From Brevundimonas sp. SGAir0440 (GTDB lineage: Bacteria; Pseudomonadota; Alphaproteobacteria; Caulobacterales; Caulobacteraceae), in contig NZ_CP039435.1 of the NCBI RefSeq assembly GCF_005484585.1, forward strand, positions 372,001 to 436,000: DNA of 64,000 nucleotides, read 5' to 3'. Both the position numbers and the translations under genes were made by a program. Position 1 is the first letter of the stretch, and each line of letters opens with the position of its first letter. The notes under the pieces are model-generated. The model was not told the DNA's origin. It ran no database searches and saw only the letters and a list, made by a program, of their open reading frames with translations. Below are positions 24,690 to 32,894 of the stretch, piece after piece.

Positions 24690-27335
24690 ATGCCCAGCCT
24701 GAACGAGATCCGCGCCACCTACCTCGACTATTTCGCGGCGGACGGCCACGCCAAGGTCCATTCGGCGCCGCTGGTGCCGCAGAACGATCCGAGCCTGCTT
24801 TTCGTCAACGCGGGCATGGTGCCGTTCAAGGACTATTTCACCGGCGCCGCCAAGCCGCCCTATCCGCGCGCGACCAGCTCGCAGAAATGCGTGCGCGCCG
24901 GGGGCAAGCACAACGATCTTGACAACGTCGGCTATACCGCCCGCCACCTGACCTTCTTCGAGATGCTGGGCAATTTCTCCTTCGGCGACTACTTCAAGGA
25001 GCACGCCATCGAGAAGGCGTGGAACCTGGTGACCCAGGACTTCGACCTGGACCCCAAACGCCTACTGGTCACCGTCTATATCGATGACGACGAGGCCGCC
25101 GCGATCTGGAAGAAGGTCACCGGCTTCTCCGACGACAAGATCATCCGCATCGCCGGCTCGGACAACTTCTGGGCCATGGGCGACTCGGGCCCCTGCGGCC
25201 CCTGCACCGAAATCTTCTGGGATCACGGCGACAAGATCGCCGGCGGCCCTCCCGGTTCGCCGGATGAGGACGGCGACCGCTACGTCGAGATCTGGAACAA
25301 CGTCTTCATGCAGTATGAGAAGGAGAACGATCAGATCGTTCGCAACCTTCCCAAGCCCAGCGTGGACACCGGCATGGGTCTGGAGCGGATGACCACCGTG
25401 CTCCAGGGCGTGCATTCGGTCTATGAGACCGACCTGTTCAAGACCCTGATCGCCGCGTCCGAAGACGCCACCTCGACCAAGTCGGACGGCGATCAGGCCG
25501 CCAGCCACCGCGTCATCGCCGACCACCTGCGCTCGTCGTCCTTCCTGATCGCCGACGGCGTCACCCCGTCGAACGAAGGCCGGGGCTATGTGCTGCGCCG
25601 CATCATGCGCCGCGCCATGCGCCACGCCCACCTGCTGGGCGCCGCCGATCCCCTGATGCACCGTCTGGTCCCGACGCTGGTGGCCCAGATGGGCGACGCC
25701 TATCCCGAACTGGCTCGCGCCCAGCCCTTCATCGAGGACACGCTGAAGCAGGAAGAGGTCCGCTTCCGCACCACGCTCGGCCGCGGCATGGCCCTGTTCG
25801 ACACGGCGGTTCAGGGCTTCCGTCCCGGCGATATGCTGGACGGCCAGACGGCCTTCACCCTGTCCGACACCTACGGCTTCCCGCTGGACCTGACCCAGGA
25901 CGAGGCCCGTCGTCGCGGCTTCTCGGTCAATGTCGACGGCTTCGAGGCCGCCATGGCCGAGCAGCGCCAGCGGTCGCGCGAGAACTGGAAGGGCTCGGGC
26001 CAGACCGCCAACACCAACGAATGGCTGGCGATCCGCGACCGGATGGGGCCGACCGTCTTCACCGGCTACGACAATATCGAAGGCTCGGGCGAGGTCCTGG
26101 CCATCATGAACGCCGGCGCGCCGGTCGAGACGGCCGAGGCGGGCGACATCGTCGAAGTCTTGTTCGACACCACCCCCTTCTATGCCGAAAGCGGCGGCCA
26201 GGCCGGCGATCACGGAACCCTGGAATGGCCGGGTGGAGAGGCCGAGGTCATCGATGTGCGCAAACACGCCGGCGACCTGCACGTCCTGGTGGCCCAGGTC
26301 ACGGCCGGCAAGCTGGAGATCGGAACCCGCGCCGCCCAGCTGGTGGACGCCGAGAAGCGCCGCACCAGCCGCGCCAACCACTCCGCCGCCCACCTGCTGC
26401 ACACGGCGCTGAAGAATGTGCTCGGCCCCGCAGTCGCCCAGAAGGGTCAACTGGTCGATGCCGAGCGCGCCCGCTTCGACTTCAGCCACGGCGCCCCGCT
26501 CACCGAGGCTGAATTGTCGGCCATCGAGACCGAGGTCAATGCCGTCATCCGCCAGAACGTCCCGGCGGAAACGAAACTGATGGCCCCGCAGGAGGCGATC
26601 GAGGCCGGCGCCATCGCCCTGTTCGGCGAGAAGTACGGCGACGAGGTCCGCGTCCTGACGCTGGGCCGCTCGCTGGTCAGCGACAACGCCCCCTATTCGG
26701 TCGAACTGTGCGGCGGCACCCACGTCGCCCGCACCGGCGACATCGCCCTGTTCAAGATCGTGCAGGAAACCGGCGTCGCCGCCGGGGTGCGCCGCATCGA
26801 GGCCCTGACCGGCGAAGCCGCGCGTCAGTATCTGCTGGCCCAGGCCGGCGTCGCCCGTTCGCTGGCCCAGAGCTTCAAGGTCCAGACCGCCGACGTCCCC
26901 GCCCGCGTCGACAGCCTGACCGCCTCGGTCAAGACGCTGGAGAAACAGGTCGCCGAGCTGAAGAAGCAGCTCGCCCTGGGCGGCGGCTCGGGCGCGTCGT
27001 CCGCGCCAGAGGAGATCAACGGCGTCAAGCTGATGGCCCGCGTGCTGGACGGTGTGGACGGCAAGGGTCTGCGCGGCGTCGCTGAGGACTTCAGAAAACA
27101 GGTCCAAACCGGCGTCGTCGCCCTGATCGGCGTCACCGAGGGCAAGGCGGCGGTCACCGTCGCCGTGACCTCCGACCTGACCGACCGCGTCAACGCCGCC
27201 GACCTGGCCCGCGCCGCCGTCATCGCCATGGGCGGCCAGGGCGCCGGCGGCAAGCCCGACTTCGCCCAAGGCGGCGCCCCCGACGGCTCCAAGGCCGAAG
27301 ACGGTCTGACGGCGGTTCGCGCGGCGCTGGCGTAA
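24690..27335 (+). CDS. alaS: Alanyl-tRNA synthetase
   Basis: AlaRS charges tRNA-Ala and edits mis-charged Ser and Gly. The 881-residue product has the class II catalytic domain with FVNAGMVPFKDYF and GGKHNDLDNVGYTARHLTFFEMLGN-type sequence (motif 1/2 region). The tRNA-recognition domain follows. The editing domain metal site is in NHSAAHLLHTAL and ELCGGTHVARTG. A C-terminal coiled-coil (TASVKTLEKQVAELKKQL) leads to the C-Ala domain ending around residue 860. The protein is complete. The ATG at MPSLNEIRATYLDYF is the canonical start. Confidence 0.98.
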   Translation: MPSLNEIRATYLDYFAADGHAKVHSAPLVPQNDPSLLFVNAGMVPFKDYFTGAAKPPYPRATSSQKCVRAGGKHNDLDNVGYTARHLTFFEMLGNFSFGDYFKEHAIEKAWNLVTQDFDLDPKRLLVTVYIDDDEAAAIWKKVTGFSDDKIIRIAGSDNFWAMGDSGPCGPCTEIFWDHGDKIAGGPPGSPDEDGDRYVEIWNNVFMQYEKENDQIVRNLPKPSVDTGMGLERMTTVLQGVHSVYETDLFKTLIAASEDATSTKSDGDQAASHRVIADHLRSSSFLIADGVTPSNEGRGYVLRRIMRRAMRHAHLLGAADPLMHRLVPTLVAQMGDAYPELARAQPFIEDTLKQEEVRFRTTLGRGMALFDTAVQGFRPGDMLDGQTAFTLSDTYGFPLDLTQDEARRRGFSVNVDGFEAAMAEQRQRSRENWKGSGQTANTNEWLAIRDRMGPTVFTGYDNIEGSGEVLAIMNAGAPVETAEAGDIVEVLFDTTPFYAESGGQAGDHGTLEWPGGEAEVIDVRKHAGDLHVLVAQVTAGKLEIGTRAAQLVDAEKRRTSRANHSAAHLLHTALKNVLGPAVAQKGQLVDAERARFDFSHGAPLTEAELSAIETEVNAVIRQNVPAETKLMAPQEAIEAGAIALFGEKYGDEVRVLTLGRSLVSDNAPYSVELCGGTHVARTGDIALFKIVQETGVAAGVRRIEALTGEAARQYLLAQAGVARSLAQSFKVQTADVPARVDSLTASVKTLEKQVAELKKQLALGGGSGASSAPEEINGVKLMARVLDGVDGKGLRGVAEDFRKQVQTGVVALIGVTEGKAAVTVAVTSDLTDRVNAADLARAAVIAMGGQGAGGKPDFAQGGAPDGSKAEDGLTAVRAALA

Positions 27336-27717
27336 AATACGATGCCCTTCTCCCGTTGGGAGAAGGTGGCCCGCAGGGCCGGATGAGGGTCGGTCGGCGG
27401 GCCATGGCGCACCAGCCGACCCTCACCCTTTCGCGCAAGTACGATCGCTGCGCGCTCGTGCGCTTAAACCCTCTCCTAATGGGAGAGGGTAATCCATCGC
27501 AATTTCGAACCTGACAGCCTTGCAACTCAGCGGCTTAGACGGCCGCAGCGTCCGCTTCCTGAGCATGCCGTAGGGACGGCCTATACTCTGCGCTCACCAC
27601 AGAGGAGGCCGCGCACCCAAGACAAAGTGCACCAATTGCACTCATTTTCTGATCGACGCCCCGCCGTCCAATCAGACGAATTAGACACTTTAGACGGTGT
27701 TTTTGTCCCCGACCGTC
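27336..27717. other. 382-base gap after alaS, convergent with a DUF2939 gene; no gene seen
   Basis: The first half is taken by a set of hairpins (27346-27490). The second half, about 27590-27717, is less GC-rich than its surroundings and holds no supportable reading frame. It contains a small palindrome AGTGCA-CCAAT-TGCACT (27626-27642) and a direct repeat TTAGAC-ACT-TTAGAC near 27684. Both flanking genes end into this gap, so promoters are not required, and the repeats are unexplained. Confidence 0.5.
27346..27490. repeat. Cluster of three palindromes (CCTTCTCCC type)
   Basis: Three hairpins follow each other. CCTTCTCCC-GTT-GGGAGAAGG spans 27346-27366. GAGGGTCGG and CCGACCCTC pair across 27385-27424. 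ACCCTCTCC-TAATG-GGAGAGGGT spans 27468-27490. The first and last are near-inverse of each other at the ends, so the whole may be one mobile palindromic unit. It lies after the alaS stop and may also help to end alaS transcription. Confidence 0.6.
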
Positions 27718-28272
27718 TCAACCCATCGGGTCGGGCGTCAGATCGACCCCGGCCAGCTTCCAGGTGAAGGGCGTCCGGCGTTCCATGATCAGCACCAGCG
27801 CATCGTCCGGCCGATCGTCGCGCGTCAGGGTGACGGCGAAGGTGTTGAGGCCGCGATAGGCCCAGGATTGGCGGATCTTGTCCTTGTCCACGGCCGGGGT
27901 GTCGTCAGCGGGCACGGGCCGTTCCGGCTCGGGCGTCTCGCCGGAGCGGACCATGGCGGCGATGCCTTGCGGCGTGACGAAGTTGTCGACCGCGCCTTCG
28001 ACCAGCGACGGGGCCAGCAGCATGCCCAGCGCCGCCAGGCCGGTGTCGCCCTTGGTCCGGTTGCGGATTTCCAGGGCCGCGCGCGCGTTCAGCTCGCTCT
28101 TCAGGCTGGTGCGGAACGCCGGGAAGTCCACCTGCCGCTCCAGCCCGGCCGCATCCCCGGTCCGCGCGGCCCGCACCAGCGCCTGGGCGGCGATGAAGGG
28201 CGAAACGAACAGGGCGACGACCACGCCGACGACGACGGCGATCAGGGCTCCGGTGATGATCTTGCGGCTCAT
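27718..28272 (-). CDS. DUF2939-family membrane-anchored protein, second of two
   Basis: The product is 184 residues from MSRKIITGALIAVVVG. The ATG has GGAGAC in front, and a longer upstream reading was rejected. One N-terminal transmembrane helix (ITGALIAVVVGVVVALFVSPF) is followed by the DUF2939 pattern of a short Ala/Arg helix (AAQALVRAARTGDAAGLERQVDF) and SLKSELNARAA. The end, RTPFTWKLAGVDLTPDPMG, matches the sister gene's RGPFEWQLVHIGLPDG. The function of the family is not established. It lies 50 bases downstream of its paralogue on the same strand and ends about 380 bases from alaS. Confidence 0.82.
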   Translation of the reverse strand: MSRKIITGALIAVVVGVVVALFVSPFIAAQALVRAARTGDAAGLERQVDFPAFRTSLKSELNARAALEIRNRTKGDTGLAALGMLLAPSLVEGAVDNFVTPQGIAAMVRSGETPEPERPVPADDTPAVDKDKIRQSWAYRGLNTFAVTLTRDDRPDDALVLIMERRTPFTWKLAGVDLTPDPMG

Positions 28273-28322
28273 GTCGTCTCCTTGGAAAGCCAACGCGGGC
28301 TGGGCGGCGTCGGTTGCCGGGT

Positions 28323-28922
28323 TTATCGCGGGGTGACGGTGACGGCCGGGGCCGTCCCGTCGGGCAGGCCGATGTGAACCAGCTGCCACTCGAACGGCCC
28401 GCGCCGTTCGAAGGTGAACAGGGTGCGCGACCCGCCCTGATCCGTCACCGCCATCCGCGCCCGGTTGACGCTCCAGTAGGCGGGGTTGGGCCAGGGCTTG
28501 CGGCTGCGCTCCGAGGCCGGCGCTATCCCCGCTGAGGTGCGCTGGCTGGCGTATCGGCCCTCGCCCTTCAGCAAGGCGCTGAGGGCGGCGGGCGTCAGAT
28601 AGGCGTCGACGTCCGGCTGGCGCAGGATCGGGTTCTGCTCGATCTGACGCCGGAAGGCGCCGATGGGGTCTTCCAGGAAGGACGGCGCGGGCGCCATCGC
28701 CTCGGGCCGTCCCGCCAGCTGCGGCCGCAACGACTGGCGCACCGCGTTGAAGTCGATCAGCCGCGCCAGCCCCGCCACGTCGTTCGCCTCGGCCGCCGAC
28801 CGAATGGCGAAGAAGGCCACCGCGGGCGCCGCGAAGAAGGACAGCACCGCCACGACAACCGCTGCCAGCACCAGGTTTCCGAACAGCCGCTTCACGAACG
28901 CATCCTCATTACCGCCGATCAT
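28323..28922 (-). CDS. DUF2939-family membrane-anchored protein, first of two
   Basis: The product is 199 residues from MIGGNEDAFVKRLFGN. A downstream GTG (VKRLFGN) is also possible. A single N-terminal helix (LVLAAVVVAVLSFFAAPAVAFF) is followed by IRSAAEANDVAGLARLIDFNAVRQSL, the hallmark of DUF2939, a Pro-rich middle with YLTPAALSALLKGEG and a β-rich end. It and the next gene clearly arose by duplication: helix, spacing and C-terminal FTF/W...L pattern correspond. Their sequences have diverged widely, so they may do different jobs. The icd terminator stands just upstream, so this pair should have its own promoter. Confidence 0.82.
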   Translation of the reverse strand: MIGGNEDAFVKRLFGNLVLAAVVVAVLSFFAAPAVAFFAIRSAAEANDVAGLARLIDFNAVRQSLRPQLAGRPEAMAPAPSFLEDPIGAFRRQIEQNPILRQPDVDAYLTPAALSALLKGEGRYASQRTSAGIAPASERSRKPWPNPAYWSVNRARMAVTDQGGSRTLFTFERRGPFEWQLVHIGLPDGTAPAVTVTPR

Positions 28923-28947
28923 GCACGCCCCGGCCCTTCGCACAACG

Positions 28948-28978
28948 AAAAGCCCCGCCGGAGCGATCCGACGGGGCT
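28948..28978 (-). terminator. Intrinsic terminator downstream of icd
   Basis: On the minus strand a 12-bp stem (AGCCCCGTCGGA pairing with TCCGGCGGGGCT, one mismatch) has a GCGA-type loop and is followed by TTTT. It lies about 125 bases after the icd stop and before the DUF2939 pair, so it should end the icd message. Confidence 0.85.
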
Positions 28979-28987
28979 GATTGTTCT

Positions 28988-29019
28988 CGTCCTACCGCCC
29001 TTCGGGCTGCTTGAGGACG
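28988..29019 (-). repeat. REP-like nested hairpin, copy 3 of 7
   Basis: Outer arms CGTCCT/AGGACG (6 bp) enclose an inner GCCC-TTC-GGGC hairpin with conserved ACC and TGCTTG unpaired segments. It sits between icd and its terminator and abuts the next palindromic unit at 29019. Confidence 0.75.
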
Positions 29020-29067
29020 TCTCCTCCCCCATCGGGGGAGGGGGACCGCGAAGCGGTGGAGGGGGCT
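29019..29067. repeat. Half-unit of the GGGGAG compound palindrome
   Basis: CTCCCCCATCGGGGGAG is followed by a second hairpin ACCGC-GAA-GCGGT and a G-run. This is the same order as in one end of the elements at 24432-24581 and 53771-53906. No matching inverted end is seen before icd, so this looks like a solo or decayed copy. Confidence 0.55.
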
Positions 29068-29102
29068 AGACGCCTCGTGGCGTTCCGGCTCCCCCCTTGT
29101 CC

Positions 29103-30323
29103 TCAGCCCACGTCCGGCAGGGCGGTCTTCAGGTTCTCGGCGACCTTGTCGAGGAAGCCTTCGGTGGTCAGCCAGCCCTGTTGGTCGCCGACCAGCAGCG
29201 CTAGGTCCTTGGTCATGAAGCCGGCCTCGACGGTGTCCACGACCACCTTCTCCAGGGTGTCGGCGAACTGGTCCAGGGCGGCGTTGCCGTCCAGCTTGGC
29301 GCGGTGCTTGAAGCCGCGCGTCCAGGCGAAGATCGACGCGATCGAGTTGGTCGAGGTGGCCTCGCCCTTCTGATGTTGGCGATAGTGGCGCGTCACGGTG
29401 CCGTGGGCGGCTTCCGTCTCCAGCACCTTGCCGTCCGGCGTCATCAGGACCGAGGTCATCAGGCCCAACGAGCCGAAGCCCTGCGCCACGACGTCGGACT
29501 GCACGTCGCCGTCGTAGTTCTTGCACGCCCAGACGAAGCCGCCCGACCACTTCATCGCGGCCGCAACCATGTCGTCGATCAGGCGGTGCTCATAGGTCAG
29601 GCCGCGCGCCTTGAACTCGGCGGCGTAGTGTTCATCGAACACTTCCTGGAATAGGTCCTTGAAGCGGCCGTCGTAGGCTTTCAGGATCGTGTTCTTGGTC
29701 GACAGATAGACCGGGTAGTTGCGCTGCAGGCCATAGGCGAACGAGGCGTGGGCGAACTCGCGGATGGAGGCGTCCTGGTTGTACATGGCCATGGCCACAC
29801 CAGCGCCCGGCGCCTTGTAGACCTCGTGCTCGATCACTTCGCCGTCCTCGCCGACGAACTTGATCGTCAGGGTACCGGGGCCGGGCATCAGGAAGTCGGT
29901 GGCCTTGTACTGGTCGCCGAAGGCGTGACGGCCGACGACGATCGGCTGGGTCCAGCCCGGAACCAGGCGCGGCACGTTCGAGCAGATGATCGGCTCGCGG
30001 AACACCACGCCGCCCAGGATGTTGCGGATGGTGCCGTTCGGCGACTTCCACATCTTCTTCAGGCCGAACTCCTGCACGCGGGCTTCGTCCGGGGTGATGG
30101 TGGCGCACTTCACGCCGACGCCGTGCTTCTGGATCGCGTGGGCCGCGTCGATCGTCACCTGGTCATCGGTGGCGTCGCGGTGTTCCATGCCCAGGTCGTA
30201 GTAGTCCAGCTCGAGATCCAGGAACGGGAAGACCAGCTTGTCCTTGATCATCTGCCAGATGATGCGGGTCATTTCGTCGCCGTCGATGTCGACGATGGGG
30301 TTTTCGACCTTGATCTTGGCCAT
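29103..30323 (-). CDS. icd: Isocitrate dehydrogenase, NADP-dependent (eukaryotic-type dimer)
   Basis: This enzyme converts isocitrate to 2-oxoglutarate and CO2 with NADP, in the TCA cycle. The 406-residue product is of the shorter, eukaryote-like class: [25 protein letters not shown] at the start, the substrate-site [47 protein letters not shown] with the metal-binding aspartates, and [12 protein letters not shown] for the cofactor. It has no kinase/phosphatase-regulated loop of the E. coli type. It is transcribed alone, with a strong terminator beyond its stop. Confidence 0.97.
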   Translation of the reverse strand: MAKIKVENPIVDIDGDEMTRIIWQMIKDKLVFPFLDLELDYYDLGMEHRDATDDQVTIDAAHAIQKHGVGVKCATITPDEARVQEFGLKKMWKSPNGTIRNILGGVVFREPIICSNVPRLVPGWTQPIVVGRHAFGDQYKATDFLMPGPGTLTIKFVGEDGEVIEHEVYKAPGAGVAMAMYNQDASIREFAHASFAYGLQRNYPVYLSTKNTILKAYDGRFKDLFQEVFDEHYAAEFKARGLTYEHRLIDDMVAAAMKWSGGFVWACKNYDGDVQSDVVAQGFGSLGLMTSVLMTPDGKVLETEAAHGTVTRHYRQHQKGEATSTNSIASIFAWTRGFKHRAKLDGNAALDQFADTLEKVVVDTVEAGFMTKDLALLVGDQQGWLTTEGFLDKVAENLKTALPDVG

Positions 30324-30488
30324 GCGTGCGGTCCGCCTGTGACTGTGGGGAAGGGAATGTCGTGGCGGCGGTATAGCGAGGCCGCGCGCCCGCGCAAACC
30401 CCGCCGCCCGTCGTCACCGCCCGGAATAACGCAGATCGTTCCTGAACCCTTTGCCGCCCCCGGACTTCTCTTGAACCCAGCAACAGAG

Positions 30489-30668
30489 ATGGACGGCAGG
30501 ATGACGGAGGAAGAGCGCCAGCTGGTGGATCGCTGGATCGTCACCTTCTGCGAGGCGCCGCCCGTGATCGATGCGGAACTGATGCGCAGGCTGATCGCTG
30601 AACAGGAAGCGACACAGCAGGAAGCACAATCATGTCAGAAAAGACGTTCAAGGCCGGCGACAAGGTGA
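30489..30668 (+). CDS. Small hypothetical ORF upstream of the HVA1-family gene
   Basis: This 59-codon frame reads MDGRMTEEERQLVDRW at its start and ends in an Arg-rich tail that overlaps the next gene by 37 bases in another frame. The first ~45 residues look protein-like: acidic helix TEEERQLVDRWIVTF, then VIDAELMRRLIAEQEATQQ. The rest is composition-driven. No homologue is recognised. A later ATG four codons in is a possible start. It could be a translated leader or a real small protein of the operon that follows. Confidence 0.4.
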   Translation: MDGRMTEEERQLVDRWIVTFCEAPPVIDAELMRRLIAEQEATQQEAQSCQKRRSRPATR

Positions 30669-30844
30669 AGTGGGACCACAGCCAGGGCACCACGACCGGC
30701 AAGGTGTTCAAGAAGGTCACCTCGGAGACCAAGATCAAGGGCCACAAGGTTGCGGCCTCCAAGGATAATCCGGAGTATATCGTCGAGAGCGCCAAGACCG
30801 GCGCACGCGCGGCGCACAAGCCGTCGGAGTTGAAGAAGGCATGA
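30632..30844 (+). CDS. DUF2945 / HVA1-family small protein (Tudor-like)
   Basis: The 70-residue basic protein has the complete HVA1/DUF2945 pattern: FKAGDKVKWDHSQGTTTGKV, TSETKIKGHKVAASKDNPEY and a final SAKTGARAAHKPSELKKA. The fold is a small β-barrel of the SH3/Tudor type. The family was named after a hypervirulence-associated fungal protein, and its bacterial role is unknown; nucleic-acid or protein-peptide binding is a guess. Its stop overlaps the start of the DUF1176 gene by four bases (ATGA), so the two are translationally coupled. Confidence 0.85.
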   Translation: MSEKTFKAGDKVKWDHSQGTTTGKVFKKVTSETKIKGHKVAASKDNPEYIVESAKTGARAAHKPSELKKA

Positions 30845-31989
30845 CCCTGAACGGCCTGTGGCGCGGCGTCGCCCTTTCGGCCCTTGTCCTGTCTGCGCTG
30901 TCCATCGCTGGATGCGGAGACAAGGATGCGGGCAAGACGCCTGCCGCGACCCAGGCCGCCCGTAAGGCCGCGCCGGCCGCCGCTGCGCCGGTGCTGCAGA
31001 TCCGCCCTGAAACCAAGACTTTCCGGGATTGGAGCGCCACCTGCGGCAACGACGGGACATGCTGGGCCTTCGGCTTTGCGCCAGAGTTCGCAGCCGGTTG
31101 GGTCCGTATCACCCTGGCGCCCGGCCCTGACGCCCAGCCGCAGATCCTCTTCGGCTATTGGCCCGACGGCGAGGCCAAGGGCGCCGGCTCCCTCAGCCTG
31201 ACCATCGACGGCCGCGCCTATCCGGCCGTGCTCGGCGAGGCGAGCGACGCCGAAGCGCCCGTTGGTGAAATCCGCGACGGCGCCCGCACCGCCCTCGACG
31301 CCCTGGCCCAGGGCAAGGTCATGATCATTCGCGGCGCCTCGACCCAGGAGGTGTCGCTGCACGGCGCCGCCGCCGCCCTGTTGTGGATCGACGAGAAGCA
31401 GGGACGTCTGGATACGCCCACCGCCCTGATCCGACGCGGCGACCGTCCGGCCGCCCTGGTGCCGATCGCGCCGTCGCTGCCGACGGTGACGTCCGCTCCG
31501 GCCGTCGATCAGGCCGGGTTTGGCGATCAAAATCAGCGCCTGCCCGCTGCGCTGCGCGCTCGCACCGAGGTCGGCGATTGCCTCAAGGAATCCGCCACGC
31601 CCGACATCAGCGACATGGTCATGTCCGCTCGTCTGGACGCCCGCACCGAGCTGTGGGCTGTGCCCTGCGGCGCCGGCGCCTACAACCTGACGCACAACTG
31701 GTATCTGACCGGCCCAGGCGGTCGCGATCCGCGACCTGCTGTCCTCGCCGGATCGGAAGGGTCGGGATCCGATCCGGTCATGCCCGACAACGCGACCATC
31801 AACGGCGCCTATGATCCCAAGACCCGCACCCTGTCGGCCTTCGCCAAGGCGCGCGGCATCGGCGACTGCGGCGCGGCGCAGACCTGGGCCTGGACGGGGC
31901 AGGGCTTCGCCCTGACGCAGGAAAGCGTGATGGGCGAATGCGCCGGCGTGCCGTCCGACCTGTGGCCTGTCACCTGGCGCACGCGGTGA
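30841..31989 (+). CDS. DUF1176-family lipoprotein
   Basis: The 382-residue product starts with a lipoprotein signal (LSALSIAGC, Cys about residue 28) and an Ala/Pro spacer. The two-part DUF1176 region follows: FRDWSATCGNDGTCWAFGF, SLTIDGRAYPAVLGEASDAE and GASTQEVSLHGAAAALLWIDEKQGRL. In the second half come CGAGAYNLTHNWYL and DCGAAQTWAWTGQGFALTQESVMGEC. At least six cysteines in the mature part could form disulfides. The function of the family is not known. It is coupled to the HVA1 gene upstream (ATGA overlap) and to the flavoprotein gene downstream (GTGA overlap). Confidence 0.85.
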   Translation: MTLNGLWRGVALSALVLSALSIAGCGDKDAGKTPAATQAARKAAPAAAAPVLQIRPETKTFRDWSATCGNDGTCWAFGFAPEFAAGWVRITLAPGPDAQPQILFGYWPDGEAKGAGSLSLTIDGRAYPAVLGEASDAEAPVGEIRDGARTALDALAQGKVMIIRGASTQEVSLHGAAAALLWIDEKQGRLDTPTALIRRGDRPAALVPIAPSLPTVTSAPAVDQAGFGDQNQRLPAALRARTEVGDCLKESATPDISDMVMSARLDARTELWAVPCGAGAYNLTHNWYLTGPGGRDPRPAVLAGSEGSGSDPVMPDNATINGAYDPKTRTLSAFAKARGIGDCGAAQTWAWTGQGFALTQESVMGECAGVPSDLWPVTWRTR

Positions 31990-32894
31990 CCGATCCGGAG
32001 GTTCTGATCATTGGCGCCGGCCCGGCCGGCCTGACGGCGGCGACGTATCTGGGTCGCTTTCGGCGGCGGACGCTGGTGGTGGATGGCGGCGCGCCCCGCG
32101 CCTGCTGGATCCCGCTCAGTCACAATATGCCGGGCTTCCCCGCCGGCGTCACTGGCGCGGACATCCTCAAGCGGATGCGCGAACAGGCCGAGGAGTATGG
32201 CGCGGTCGTCGAACCGGGTCGCGTCCAGCGGCTGACCCAGGACGGCAACGTCTTTATCGCCGAGATCGATGGCCGCACCATCCGCGCCCGCGCCGTCCTG
32301 TTGGCGACCGGCGTCGTCGATCACCATCCGGATCTGCCGGGCGTCGAGGACGCGGTGCGCAAGGCGCTGGTCCGCATCTGTCCCATCTGCGACGGCTATG
32401 AGGCGACCGACAAGGCTGTCGCCATCATCGGGCAGAGCGACAAGGGCGCGCGCGAGGCCGCCTTCATGCGCACCTATTCCGACCGTGTGACCCTGATCCA
32501 TATCGGCGCGCCTGACGCGCTCAGTCGGCGCGACGAACTGGAACGGCTGGGCGTCGAACTGATCCTGGCGCCGCTGGACGCAATCGACATCGAGGGCGAC
32601 AGGGTCACGGCGCTGAGCTACGCCGGCCAAAGTCGCGCCTTCGACCTGGTCTATTCGGCGCTGGGCACATCGCCGAACGCCGACCTGGCCCGAGCGCTGG
32701 GCGCGCGTCTGGCCGACGATGGCCGGCTGGAGGTCGATCTGCACCAGGCCACCAGCGTGCCGGGCCTGTATGCCGCCGGCGACGTGGTGCGCGGCCTCAA
32801 CCAGATCGCGGTCGCAACCGCCGAGGCCGCCGTCGCCGCCACCGACATCCACAACCGCCTGCGCCAAGCCGACGGCCTGACCGTCGCCGACTAG
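31986..32894 (+). CDS. Thioredoxin-reductase-like FAD oxidoreductase
   Basis: The 302-residue product is read from a GTG (VTDPEVLIIGAGPAG) that overlaps the DUF1176 stop as GTGA; a longer reading from an upstream ATG was rejected. The FAD motif IIGAGPAGLTAATYLGRF and the YAAGDVVRGLNQIAVA motif near the C-terminus are intact. The thiol pair is in CPICDGYE, not the CATC of classical thioredoxin reductase. The NAD(P) site reads IIGQSDKGAREAAF, a departure from GxGxxG. It therefore belongs to the broader thioredoxin-reductase-like group and its partner is uncertain. It ends tail-to-tail with the DUF885 gene, and the two stops share a CTAG. Confidence 0.88.
   Translation: MTDPEVLIIGAGPAGLTAATYLGRFRRRTLVVDGGAPRACWIPLSHNMPGFPAGVTGADILKRMREQAEEYGAVVEPGRVQRLTQDGNVFIAEIDGRTIRARAVLLATGVVDHHPDLPGVEDAVRKALVRICPICDGYEATDKAVAIIGQSDKGAREAAFMRTYSDRVTLIHIGAPDALSRRDELERLGVELILAPLDAIDIEGDRVTALSYAGQSRAFDLVYSALGTSPNADLARALGARLADDGRLEVDLHQATSVPGLYAAGDVVRGLNQIAVATAEAAVAATDIHNRLRQADGLTVAD

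Noticed and set aside
25062-27269. 735-codon frame antisense to alaS
   Set aside because: Shadow frame created by high third-position GC; no recognisable protein features.
27626-27642. AGTGCA-CCAAT-TGCACT palindrome as a terminator of alaS
   Set aside because: The stem is only 6 bp, the T tract is not directly adjacent, and it is about 290 bases after the alaS stop.
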